The notes under the pieces: model-generated
What the model was told of the DNA's origin: nothing
Seen by the model: the letters and a program-made list of their open reading frames with translations, nothing else
Database searches by the model: none
Part shown: piece by piece, positions 42,492-50,929 of the stretch
Layout: the number at the start of each line of letters is the position of its first letter
How positions within the stretch are numbered: position 1 is the stretch's first letter
Made by a program: the position numbers and the translations under genes
Assembly: GCF_023074185.1 (NCBI RefSeq)
Contig: NZ_JADPKY010000106.1
Location: forward strand, 184,254-248,253
Source: Bradyrhizobium sp. 132
Lineage (GTDB): Bacteria; Pseudomonadota; Alphaproteobacteria; Rhizobiales; Xanthobacteraceae
Direction: 5' to 3'
Length of the DNA: 64,000 bases

Positions 42492-43505
42492 ATGCGCAAG
42501 CTGCTTCTTGCGGTCGCCGCCGCGTCTGTTCTCTTGGCTCCTGCCTTGTCTCCCGTCCCGGCCCAGGCCCAGAGCCCGATCGTCATCAAGTTCAGCCACG
42601 TCGTCGCCAATGACACCCCGAAGGGCAAGGGCGCGCTGAAGTTCAAGGAGCTTGCCGAGAAGTACACCGACGGCAAGGTCAAGATCGAAATTTATCCGAA
42701 CTCCACCCTCTATAAGGACAAGGAGGAGATCGAAGCGCTTCAGCTCGGCTCGGTGCAGATGCTCGCGCCCTCGACCGCGAAGTTCGCACCGCTCGGTATC
42801 AAGGAGTTCGAGGCGCTCGATCTGCCCTGGCTGTTCAAGGACGACGCGACCTATTCCAACGCGATGAAGGGCACCATCGGCAAATGGCTGTTCCAGAAGC
42901 TCGAGACCAAGGGCATCACCGGGCTCGCCTATTGGGACAACGGCTTCCACATGCTCTCCGCTAACCGTGCCCTGATGAAGCCGACCGATTTCCAGGGTCT
43001 CAAATTCCGCATCTCCGGATCGAAGATCGCCGACCAATATCTCCGGATCATGGGCTCGATCCCTCAGATCATGGCGTTTTCCGAAGTCTACCAGGCTTTG
43101 CAGACGGGCGTGGTCGACGGCTGCGAGAACACCGCGTCGAACTACCTGACGCAGAAGTTCTACGAGGTGCAGAAGGACATCACCGTGTCCTATCACGCGC
43201 ACCTGCAATACGCAGTCATCGTCAACTCGAAATTCTGGTCGGGCCTGCCGCCTGACATCCGCGCCCAGCTCGAAAAGGCGATGAACGAGGCGACCGACTA
43301 CACCAACTCGATCGCGCGCCAGGAGAACGAAGATGCGCTGGCCGAGATCAAGAAGACGGGCAAGACCACGTTGCATTATCTGACTGACGCCGATCGCAAG
43401 GCATGGCAGGAGGCGATGCAGCCGACCTACAAATGGGCGAAGGGGCGGGTCGGGCAGGAGGTGCTCGATCTCCTCGCCAAGGAACTCGACGTCAAGATGA
43501 ACTGA
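42492..43505 (+). CDS. dctP: TRAP transporter periplasmic binding protein (DctP family)
   Basis: A 337-aa solute receptor. The start at 42492 follows GGGAGG and gives the signal peptide MRKLLLAVAAASVLLAPALS ending at AQA. FSHVVANDTPKGKGALKFKE (about 35-54), NRALMKPTDFQGLKFR and the conserved Arg region are DctP-type, and GVVDGCENTASNY is the family signature. The ligand is probably an organic acid, with the Arg in LKFRISG as carboxylate anchor. Operon with dctQM downstream, across a hairpin. Confidence 0.93.
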   Translation: MRKLLLAVAAASVLLAPALSPVPAQAQSPIVIKFSHVVANDTPKGKGALKFKELAEKYTDGKVKIEIYPNSTLYKDKEEIEALQLGSVQMLAPSTAKFAPLGIKEFEALDLPWLFKDDATYSNAMKGTIGKWLFQKLETKGITGLAYWDNGFHMLSANRALMKPTDFQGLKFRISGSKIADQYLRIMGSIPQIMAFSEVYQALQTGVVDGCENTASNYLTQKFYEVQKDITVSYHAHLQYAVIVNSKFWSGLPPDIRAQLEKAMNEATDYTNSIARQENEDALAEIKKTGKTTLHYLTDADRKAWQEAMQPTYKWAKGRVGQEVLDLLAKELDVKMN

Positions 43506-43532
43506 CGCCGGCGCCGTTATAAGAACAACCAT

Positions 43533-43564
43533 AACGGTCGGGGGTGATCGCACTCCCGGCCGTT
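43533..43564 (+). terminator. Hairpin between dctP and dctQM
   Basis: AACGGTCGGG (43533-43542) pairs with CCCGGCCGTT (43555-43564) with one G-T wobble; GCTCTTG follows. There is no strong U-tract, so it is more likely a partial terminator or mRNA-stability element lowering permease expression relative to the binding protein, as in many transport operons. The GTG of the longer possible dctQM start lies inside it. Confidence 0.55.
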
Positions 43565-43597
43565 GCTCTTGATGATGAGCCAAGCTGGGGGACCAAG

Positions 43598-45631
43598 TTG
43601 CTGCGTGTACTGAATCGTGTGCTCAATCATCTCGAGGAATGGCTGATCGCGACGTTGATCGCGGCTGCGACATTGCTCATCTTCGTTGCCGTGCTGCACC
43701 GTTATGGCGCCGGGCTGTCGATCGACATCGCCAAATGGGCGGAGGCGCGCAACCTGGCCTTGCTGGCCGTTCCCGCGCGAGCCGCGTTCGTCTGGCTTGC
43801 CGCTCTCGACCTGTCCTGGGCGCAGGAACTCTGCATCTACATGTTCATCTGGATGGCGAAGTTCGGTGCGGCCTACGGGGTACGCACCGGCATCCATGTC
43901 GGCGTCGACGTCCTGGTCAACATCCTTCCCGGCGGATCGCGCCGCCGCGTCATCACTTTCGGCCTGATGTGCGGCGCCCTTTTCACCGCCATCGTGTGCT
44001 ATTTCGGGGCCGCGTTTGTCGGCCAGATGTGGCAGACCGGCCAACAATCCAACGATCTCGAAGCGCCGATGTGGCTGGTGTATCTCACCATCCCGCTCGG
44101 CTCCGGGCTGATGTGCTTCCGCTTCCTGCAAGTCGCCTGGTCGTTCTATCGCACCGGCGAGCTGCCGCATCACGACATGGCCGGCGTCGAGGGCGTCGAG
44201 GCAGACCCGGTTCATCCGGCCCCGGTCACGCGCAGTCAGGTCGCCCGCGACGAACGCAGCCCGCTCGGCTGGGTCCTGATGCTGTTGCCGGTCCTGATCG
44301 TCGCCGTGTGCTTCGCGCATTCGGCGCACGTGATCACGCTGCCGCAGGGCCTGCGTGTCGCCGTGGTCTTCGGCCTTCTGCTGTCGTTGATGCTCACGGG
44401 CATGCCGATTTCGATTGCGCTCGGTCTGACCGTGCTCAGCTTCATGTTCACGCTGACCGACGTGCGAACGGAATCGGTGGCGCTGAAGCTGTTTACAGGC
44501 ATCGAGAGCTTCGAGATCATGGCGATCCCGTTCTTCATCCTTGCCGGCAACTTCCTGACCCATGGCGGCGTGGCACGCCGGATGATCGCCTTTGCGACCG
44601 CGCTGGTCGGCCATTGGTACGGCGGCCTTGCGCTCTCGGGCGTGGTCGCCTGCGCGCTGTTCGCCGCGATCTCCGGCTCATCGCCGGCCACGGTGGTGGC
44701 GATCGGATCGGTGATCCTGCCTGCGATGGTCGCGCAGGGGTTTCCGAAGCGGTTCGGGGCGGGCGTGATCACGACCTCCGGCTCGCTGGGAATTCTCATT
44801 CCACCCTCGATTCCGATGGTCCTTTTTGCCGTCTCCACCAATACCTCCGTCGGCAAGCTGTTCATCGCCGGGATCGTGCCGGGGCTCGTGCTCGCCATGC
44901 TGCTCGGCGCCACGACGTTCTATCGGGCCTGGCGTAACGACTATCCGAGGATGCCGAAAGCAACCCTCGTCGAGCGGTTCGATGCGTTCCGCAAATCGAT
45001 CTGGGGCATCCTGCTGATCGTGATCGTGATCGGCGGCATCTACAGCGGCCTGTTCACACCGACCGAAGCTGCCGCCGTCAGCGCGGTGTATGCCTTTATC
45101 GTCGCAGTGTTCATCTACAAGGATCTGAAGCTGCGAGACGTGCCGCGCGTGCTGCTGTCGTCGGCAAATCTGTCGGCGATGCTGCTCTACATCATCACCA
45201 ACGCCGTCTTGTTCTCGTTCCTGATGACTTACGAGAACGTGCCGCAAGCGCTCGCGCAATGGATGATCGACCAGGGCCTCGGCTGGATCGGCTTCCTCCT
45301 CGTCGTCAATCTCCTGCTGCTGGTGGCGGGCAACGTGATGGAGCCGTCCTCGATCATCCTGATCATGGCGCCGATCCTGTTTCCGGTTGCGATCAAGCTC
45401 GGCATCGATCCGATCCATTTCGGCATCCTGATGACGGTCAACATGGAGGTCGGACTGTGCCATCCGCCGGTCGGCCTCAATCTCTACGTCGCCTCGGGCA
45501 TCGCCAAGATGGGTATCACCGAGCTCACGGTCGCGGTGTGGCCATGGCTCCTGACCATGCTGGCGTTCCTTGTGGTCGTGACCTATTGGCCGGGCCTGTC
45601 GTTGTGGCTGCCCAGGCTGTTGGGCATGTAG
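43598..45631 (+). CDS. Fused TRAP transporter permease, DctQ-DctM in one chain
   Basis: A 677-aa protein (695 aa from the GTG at 43544). I chose TTG 43598 because GGGGGA lies upstream and the GTG is inside a hairpin. Residues about 10-190 are a DctQ-like small membrane subunit with four TM segments; residues about 215-677 are DctM with GITTSGSLGILIPPSIPMV-type motifs (ITTSGSLGILIPPSIPM) and NMEVGLCHPPVGLNLYV. The fusion joins subunits that are usually separate. It imports the DctP ligand using a sodium gradient. Confidence 0.9.
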   Translation: MLRVLNRVLNHLEEWLIATLIAAATLLIFVAVLHRYGAGLSIDIAKWAEARNLALLAVPARAAFVWLAALDLSWAQELCIYMFIWMAKFGAAYGVRTGIHVGVDVLVNILPGGSRRRVITFGLMCGALFTAIVCYFGAAFVGQMWQTGQQSNDLEAPMWLVYLTIPLGSGLMCFRFLQVAWSFYRTGELPHHDMAGVEGVEADPVHPAPVTRSQVARDERSPLGWVLMLLPVLIVAVCFAHSAHVITLPQGLRVAVVFGLLLSLMLTGMPISIALGLTVLSFMFTLTDVRTESVALKLFTGIESFEIMAIPFFILAGNFLTHGGVARRMIAFATALVGHWYGGLALSGVVACALFAAISGSSPATVVAIGSVILPAMVAQGFPKRFGAGVITTSGSLGILIPPSIPMVLFAVSTNTSVGKLFIAGIVPGLVLAMLLGATTFYRAWRNDYPRMPKATLVERFDAFRKSIWGILLIVIVIGGIYSGLFTPTEAAAVSAVYAFIVAVFIYKDLKLRDVPRVLLSSANLSAMLLYIITNAVLFSFLMTYENVPQALAQWMIDQGLGWIGFLLVVNLLLLVAGNVMEPSSIILIMAPILFPVAIKLGIDPIHFGILMTVNMEVGLCHPPVGLNLYVASGIAKMGITELTVAVWPWLLTMLAFLVVVTYWPGLSLWLPRLLGM

Positions 45632-45755
45632 CTGCGAACACGCTGCATCCTCTCCGCCTTTGGGCGCGGGGCTACGCATCACGCCGTCCTCCCGCCATGG
45701 CAATCGACCGCGAGATGCGGTTAGATGCCGCGCGAGAGGCCGGGAGGAGATCAAG

Positions 45756-47687
45756 ATGACAGACACGTCCAGCAGCGAGCCGAAGGACGCAACGGCGTCC
45801 GTCATCGCGCAGCAGACGGCGATGCTGAACGCGCTGCCGTTTTCCGACACGCGGGATTTCGACGATGCCGCGCGCGGCTTTCTCGGCACGATCGACAACG
45901 CGAAGATTACAAACCCGCAAGGACGGACAGTCTGGAGCCTCGAACCCTACGGCTTCCTGTCGACCGAGCAGGCGCCGCCGACCGTCAATCCCAGCCTGTG
46001 GCGGCAGTCGCGACTCAACATGCAGCACGGGCTGTTCGAGGTCGTGCCCGGAATCTACCAGGTGCGTGGGCTGGACATCGCCAACATGACGCTGATCGAG
46101 GGCGACAGCGGTGTCATCGTCGTGGACACGCTGACCTCGATTGAGGGCGCGCGCGCCGCGCTCGATCTTTACTACAAGCATCGCGGCCAGCGGCCGGTCG
46201 CGGCCGTGATCTTCACCCACACCCACACCGACCATTGGGGCGGCGCGCGCGGCGTGCTGGAGGAGGATGCGCTCGCCACCGGGCGCGTGCCGATCATCGC
46301 GCCCAATTTGTTCATGGAGCATGCCGTCTCCGAGAACATCATCGCGGGACCGGCGATGCTGCGCCGGGCGCAGTACCAGTTCGGGCCGCTTCTCGCCAAG
46401 GGCGTGCGCGGGCAGGTCGATTGCGGCCTCGGCAAGTCGATGGCGGCAGGTTCAGTGGCGCTGCTGCGGCCGACCGATTTGATCATGGCGACCGGCGACA
46501 GGCGCGTGATCGACGGCGTCGAATTCGAATTCCAGATGGCGCCGAACAGCGAAGCGCCGGCGGAGATGCATTTCTTCATCCCGCGCTACAAGCTGTTGAA
46601 CCTCGCCGAGAACTGCACCCACAATTTCCACAATCTGCTGCCGTTCCGCGGCGCCGACGTGCGCGACGCGCTGGCCTGGTCGAAATATCTGGGCGAGGCC
46701 TTGCAGCTCTGGGACGGCAAGGCGGAGGCGATGTGCGGCCAGCACCACTGGCCGGTGTGGGGACGCGACCGCATCGGCACCATGATCCGGCAGCAGCGCG
46801 ACCTCTACAAATTCGCGCATGACCAGACCATCCGCCTGATGAACCACGGCCTCACCGCCGCCGAGATCGCCGAAACCATCCAACTGCCGAAGAGTCTCGA
46901 GGGCGCCTGGCATGGCCGCGGATATTACGGCCATATCCGGCACAATGTGAAGGCGATCTACCAGAAATATCTCGGCTGGTATGACGCCAATCCGGTCAAT
47001 CTCGATCCGTTGCCGCCGGTGGAATCCGGCAAGAAGTACGTCGAATATATGGGTGGTGCCGACGCCATTCTGGCGCGGGCGCGTGCCGATTTTGACAAGG
47101 GCGAATTCCGCTTCGTGGCGCAGGCGCTCGGCCATCTCGTCTTTGCCGAGCCGGATAATGCGGCGGCGCGCGCGTTGCTGGCGGACACGCTGGAGCAGCT
47201 CGGCTATGCCGCGGAAAGCGCGACCTGGCGCAACGCCTATCTGTTTGGCGCGCAGGAATTGCGCCAGGGCATGCCGAAGGTGCCGGCGCGCCCGCCGATG
47301 CCGCGCGAGACGCTGGCGGCGCTGCGCACCTCACAGCTCTGGGACGTGCTCGGCATCCGCCTCAACGGACCGAAGGCGGAAGGCAAGCACATCGTGCTGA
47401 ACTGGAGCTTTTCCGACACCGGCGAGACGTTCGTGCTCAATCTGGAGAATTCCGCGCTCACCTATACCGAGGGCGTACAGGCGGAAGGCGCGGATGCCAG
47501 CTTCACGCTCGCGCGCTCAACTTTTGACGAGGTGATCGCGAAGCTGACGAGCTTCCCGGAAGCCGTCGCCGCCGGCAAGGTCAAGCTATCCGGCAACCCG
47601 ATGCGGCTCGCCGAGCTGATGGGCCTGATGGACGACTTCCCGCGCATGTTCGAGATCGTGGAGCCGAAGCGGGCGGAGGTGAGATAA
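45756..47687 (+). CDS. Alkyl sulfatase, SdsA1-type metallo-beta-lactamase protein
   Basis: A 643-aa protein. CGGGAGGAGA precedes the ATG at 45756. The metallo-beta-lactamase signature is THTHTDHWGG (about residues 150-160), with further His ligands in NCTHNFHNLLP. Dimerisation (AWHGRGYYGHI) and a C-terminal SCP2-like domain (about 520-643, HIVLNWSFSDTGE) complete the linear alkylsulfatase layout. It hydrolyses primary alkyl sulfates such as SDS. No signal peptide is seen. It follows the TRAP genes by about 125 bp on the same strand; joint uptake of sulfonate or sulfate ester products is possible. Confidence 0.9.
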   Translation: MTDTSSSEPKDATASVIAQQTAMLNALPFSDTRDFDDAARGFLGTIDNAKITNPQGRTVWSLEPYGFLSTEQAPPTVNPSLWRQSRLNMQHGLFEVVPGIYQVRGLDIANMTLIEGDSGVIVVDTLTSIEGARAALDLYYKHRGQRPVAAVIFTHTHTDHWGGARGVLEEDALATGRVPIIAPNLFMEHAVSENIIAGPAMLRRAQYQFGPLLAKGVRGQVDCGLGKSMAAGSVALLRPTDLIMATGDRRVIDGVEFEFQMAPNSEAPAEMHFFIPRYKLLNLAENCTHNFHNLLPFRGADVRDALAWSKYLGEALQLWDGKAEAMCGQHHWPVWGRDRIGTMIRQQRDLYKFAHDQTIRLMNHGLTAAEIAETIQLPKSLEGAWHGRGYYGHIRHNVKAIYQKYLGWYDANPVNLDPLPPVESGKKYVEYMGGADAILARARADFDKGEFRFVAQALGHLVFAEPDNAAARALLADTLEQLGYAAESATWRNAYLFGAQELRQGMPKVPARPPMPRETLAALRTSQLWDVLGIRLNGPKAEGKHIVLNWSFSDTGETFVLNLENSALTYTEGVQAEGADASFTLARSTFDEVIAKLTSFPEAVAAGKVKLSGNPMRLAELMGLMDDFPRMFEIVEPKRAEVR

Positions 47688-47690
47688 GCT

Positions 47691-47751
47691 TCTCGTGCTC
47701 CGGCTCTGCGCCGCAACGCAAAAGGCGTTGCAGCGCGTCCGGGACACGAGA
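47691..47751. repeat. Dispersed hairpin element
   Basis: TCTCGTG (47691-47697) pairs with CACGAGA (47745-47751); inside are GGCTCTGCG and GCGTCCGGGACACG. A related element with the same inner blocks is at 56122-56230. It sits just after the alkylsulfatase stop between convergent genes and may end transcription. Confidence 0.65.
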
Positions 47752-47763
47752 GTGGTCAGCAAA

Positions 47764-48834
47764 CTACTCCGCGCTGCTCACCAGCTTGATCCGCGGCGCC
47801 TTCTCCTCGTCCAGGCTGCGATAGGCCGCGAGATAGTCCAGCGCCATGCGCCGCGCCGTGAAGCGCGTCTCGAACTGCTTGCGGATGGCAGAGCGGTCGA
47901 GTTGCTGCAGGCGGCCGACGACGCCGGCCGCGCTGAGGACGTCCTCGACGACGAAGCCGGTGAGGCCCTCGTCGATGATCTCCGGCACCGAGCCGCGGTT
48001 GAAGGCGACGACCGGCGTTCCGCAGGCCATGGCTTCGATCATGACGAGACCAAACGGCTCCGGCCAGTCGATCGGCAGCAACAGGCCGAGTGCGCCGCTC
48101 AAAAAGTCCGACTTCTCGTGATCGCTGATCTCGCCGATGAATTCCACCAGCGGATTGTTTTCGATCATCGGCCGGATCAGCTCGTCATAGTAATCCTGGT
48201 CGGTACGGTCGACCTTGGCCGCGATCTTCAGCGGAATCCCGCAATGGGTCGCGATCTTGATGGCGCGGTCGACGCCCTTTTCCGGCGCGATGCGGCCGAG
48301 CACGGCGAGATATTCCTGCTTCGCCGGCTTCGGCGTCAACAGGTTCTCCGGCAGACCGTGGTGGATCGTCCTTACCCAGTTCGCCTGCGGCACCGGCCGC
48401 CGCTGCGCGTTCGAGATAGAGATGACGGGGACCTTCGAAAAGGTGTTGAAGACCGGCTGATGCTCCGGGAGGTCGAGCCGGCCGTGCAGCGTGGTTAGGA
48501 ACGGCGTCGGCTGCCGGTAGAACAGCGACCACGGATAATAATCGAGATGGAAGTGGAGGAAGTCGAACTCCTCGTCGTCACATTTCTGCCGCACCCGCTC
48601 CAGCATCACCATGTGCAGCGCATTGGGATCGCGCACGGAACCGTCGAGGCGGAGCGCCCGCGGCCATAACGCATCCAGCTTCGCCGAGGTCTGCGAATCG
48701 CCGCTGGCGAACAGCGTCACGTCGTGTCCAAGGGCCACCAGCTCTTCCGTCAACCAATGCACCACCCGCTCGGTGCCGCCATACAGCTTGGGTGGAACAG
48801 CCTCCGTCAACGGAGCTACCTGCGCGATGCGCAT
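47764..48834 (-). CDS. Glycosyltransferase family 4
   Basis: A 356-aa GT-B enzyme. AGAGGAGA precedes the ATG at 48834 (MRIAQVAPL). YGGTERVVHWLTEEL is the N-terminal acceptor domain; GRIAPEKGVDRAIKIA and PEPFGLVMIEAMACGTPVVA (the E-x7-E motif) are the GT4 donor site. It transfers a sugar from a nucleotide donor to an unknown acceptor. Divergent from the ABC exporter gene by 275 bp, at the edge of the glycan region. Confidence 0.9.
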   Translation of the reverse strand: MRIAQVAPLTEAVPPKLYGGTERVVHWLTEELVALGHDVTLFASGDSQTSAKLDALWPRALRLDGSVRDPNALHMVMLERVRQKCDDEEFDFLHFHLDYYPWSLFYRQPTPFLTTLHGRLDLPEHQPVFNTFSKVPVISISNAQRRPVPQANWVRTIHHGLPENLLTPKPAKQEYLAVLGRIAPEKGVDRAIKIATHCGIPLKIAAKVDRTDQDYYDELIRPMIENNPLVEFIGEISDHEKSDFLSGALGLLLPIDWPEPFGLVMIEAMACGTPVVAFNRGSVPEIIDEGLTGFVVEDVLSAAGVVGRLQQLDRSAIRKQFETRFTARRMALDYLAAYRSLDEEKAPRIKLVSSAE

Positions 48835-49109
48835 CTCGCCATCTCCTCTGCGATCATGAACGTGAAACCCCCAGTCTTTGCGGCACCGGCAATGCCAGTC
48901 AGGGGAACGTTCCCGCACTTGCGAAGTTCCTTCCCTCAGAGGTTACTTATTGGACACGTCGGGTGCTCGTCGCGGTGCTGCCATCACATCTCCGCAGATC
49001 GTCCGCATCCGCATGTCGTGATGGGTTTGCCCGGGAACCGAGGCGAAGTGGTCGATGTTCAGTCGATTAACAGAAAAATTGAAAACATCACGACGGGGTC
49101 GATAGTCAC

Positions 49110-50873
49110 ATGGATCATCTTTCTGGATACGCGCGCCGGCCATTCGCCTTTGTTTTGCGCTATCTCCGGCGTCGTCTGGCGTCGCATCTCGTGATCCTGA
49201 CCGCTGTCGTTGCGGCCGTTGCCTGCTCCGTAGGCACGCAGTACGGCGTTAAATCCCTCGTCGACAGCCTGACGGCCGGAACTTCACACGGTGGCAGCGT
49301 ATGGCTGGCATTCGTTTTACTCATGTCGCTGATCGCCGCCGACAATTTCCTTTGGCGGATCGCCAGCTGGACGGCGAGCTTCACCTTCGTGCGTGTCACG
49401 GGTGATTTACGCCGTGACATATTTCGTCATCTGACAGGCCACGCGCCGAGTTACTTCTCCGACCGCATGCCGGGCATGCTGACGAGCCGCATCACGGCGA
49501 CCTCGAACGCGGTGTTTACCGTCGAGAACATGTTCGTCTGGAATGTGTTGCCGCCCTGCATCGCCACAGTTGCGGCAATCGCTCTGATTGGAACCGTCAG
49601 TCCCTATATGGCACTCGGCTTGATTGTGATCGCTGGCGGCATGGTGCTGGCGATGTTCCGTCTGGCGGCTGCGGGCAAGCCGCTGCACGACGACTTCGCC
49701 GATAAGGCCGCCGTCGTCGACGGCGAGATGATCGACGTCATCAGCAACATGCCGCTGGTGCGCGCCTTTTGCGGCATCGGGCACGAGCATGAGCGTTTCG
49801 ACGCGACGGTGAACCGGGAGCTCACGGCGCGCGGTCGCAGCCTGCGCTATCTGGAGAAGCTGCGGCTTATCCATGCCGGCATTACCGTCGTGCTCACAAT
49901 CACCCTGATGGCCTGGGCCATCATGCTCTGGCAGGATGGCGCGGCGACCACCGGCGACGTCGTGCTGGTCTGTACCCTCGGTCTCTCCATTCTCAACGCG
50001 ACCCGCGATCTTGCGGTGGCGCTGGTCGACGTCACCCAGCACGTTGCGCGGTTGACCGAGGCGATCGCCACGCTGCTGGTGCCGCATGAATTGCGCGACC
50101 ACCCCGACGCCGAGCCGCTGGTAAAGAGGGGCGCCGCGATCGCGTACAACAATGTCACCTTCGGCTATTCCGGGGGTGAGAAGATCTTTGAGCGGTTCAG
50201 CCTGCGCCTGCAGCCCGGCCAGCGCGTCGGCTTGGTCGGCCAGTCCGGCGGCGGCAAGTCGACGCTGTTCGCGCTGCTCCAGCGCTTCTACGATGCCGAC
50301 GAAGGCAGCATCACCATCGACGGCCAGGACATTTCCAAGGTGACGCAGCAGAGTCTGCGCGCGGCGATCTCCGTCGTGCCGCAGGACATCTCCCTGTTCC
50401 ACCGCTCGATCCGCGAGAACATCCGCTATGGCCGCCCGAACGCCACCGACGACGAGGTGCTGCGTGCGGCGATTGCGGCGCGCTGCGATTTCGTCGAGAG
50501 TCTGCCTGGCGGTCTCGACACCATGGTTGGCGACCGCGGCGTCAAGATGTCCGGCGGCCAGCGCCAACGCATCGCGATCGCGCGTGCCTTCCTGAAGGAC
50601 GCGCCGATCCTGCTGCTGGACGAAGCGACCGCCGCGCTCGACAGCGAATCCGAGGAGGCGATCCGCGAGGCGCTGTCGCGGCTGATGCGCGGCCGCACCG
50701 TCATCGCGATCGCGCATCGCCTCGCGACGTTGCGCAATTTCGACCGCGTGATCGTGCTGAAGGGTGGTAAGATCATCGAGGACGGGTCACCCGAACGTCT
50801 GATGCAAGGCCACGGGCCCTACCGTGAGCTGGTCACGCAGGAAATGAGCCGGCTCGCGCAGGCCGCCGCGTAA
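49110..50873 (+). CDS. ABC exporter, fused permease-ATPase (ABCB/MsbA-like half transporter)
   Basis: A 587-aa protein with six TM segments (about 20-310) followed by an ATPase domain. Walker A is GQSGGGKST, signature MSGGQRQR, Walker B ILLLDEATA, His switch IAIAHRLATL. It exports lipids, drugs, peptides or glycans; the adjacent glycan genes hint at a glycan or glycolipid. It ends 56 bp before the amylo-alpha-1,6-glucosidase gene on the same strand, so they may be cotranscribed. Confidence 0.9.
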   Translation: MDHLSGYARRPFAFVLRYLRRRLASHLVILTAVVAAVACSVGTQYGVKSLVDSLTAGTSHGGSVWLAFVLLMSLIAADNFLWRIASWTASFTFVRVTGDLRRDIFRHLTGHAPSYFSDRMPGMLTSRITATSNAVFTVENMFVWNVLPPCIATVAAIALIGTVSPYMALGLIVIAGGMVLAMFRLAAAGKPLHDDFADKAAVVDGEMIDVISNMPLVRAFCGIGHEHERFDATVNRELTARGRSLRYLEKLRLIHAGITVVLTITLMAWAIMLWQDGAATTGDVVLVCTLGLSILNATRDLAVALVDVTQHVARLTEAIATLLVPHELRDHPDAEPLVKRGAAIAYNNVTFGYSGGEKIFERFSLRLQPGQRVGLVGQSGGGKSTLFALLQRFYDADEGSITIDGQDISKVTQQSLRAAISVVPQDISLFHRSIRENIRYGRPNATDDEVLRAAIAARCDFVESLPGGLDTMVGDRGVKMSGGQRQRIAIARAFLKDAPILLLDEATAALDSESEEAIREALSRLMRGRTVIAIAHRLATLRNFDRVIVLKGGKIIEDGSPERLMQGHGPYRELVTQEMSRLAQAAA

Positions 50874-50929
50874 ACCAACAGTCGCGTTCGAGTCGGTTGC
50901 GTGTCGAAACAAGCGCAGGGGAGCTGCTG

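Noticed and set aside
44678..45898. Minus-strand open frame opposite the DctM domain
   Set aside because: Antisense shadow; the plus-strand frame has the DctM signatures.
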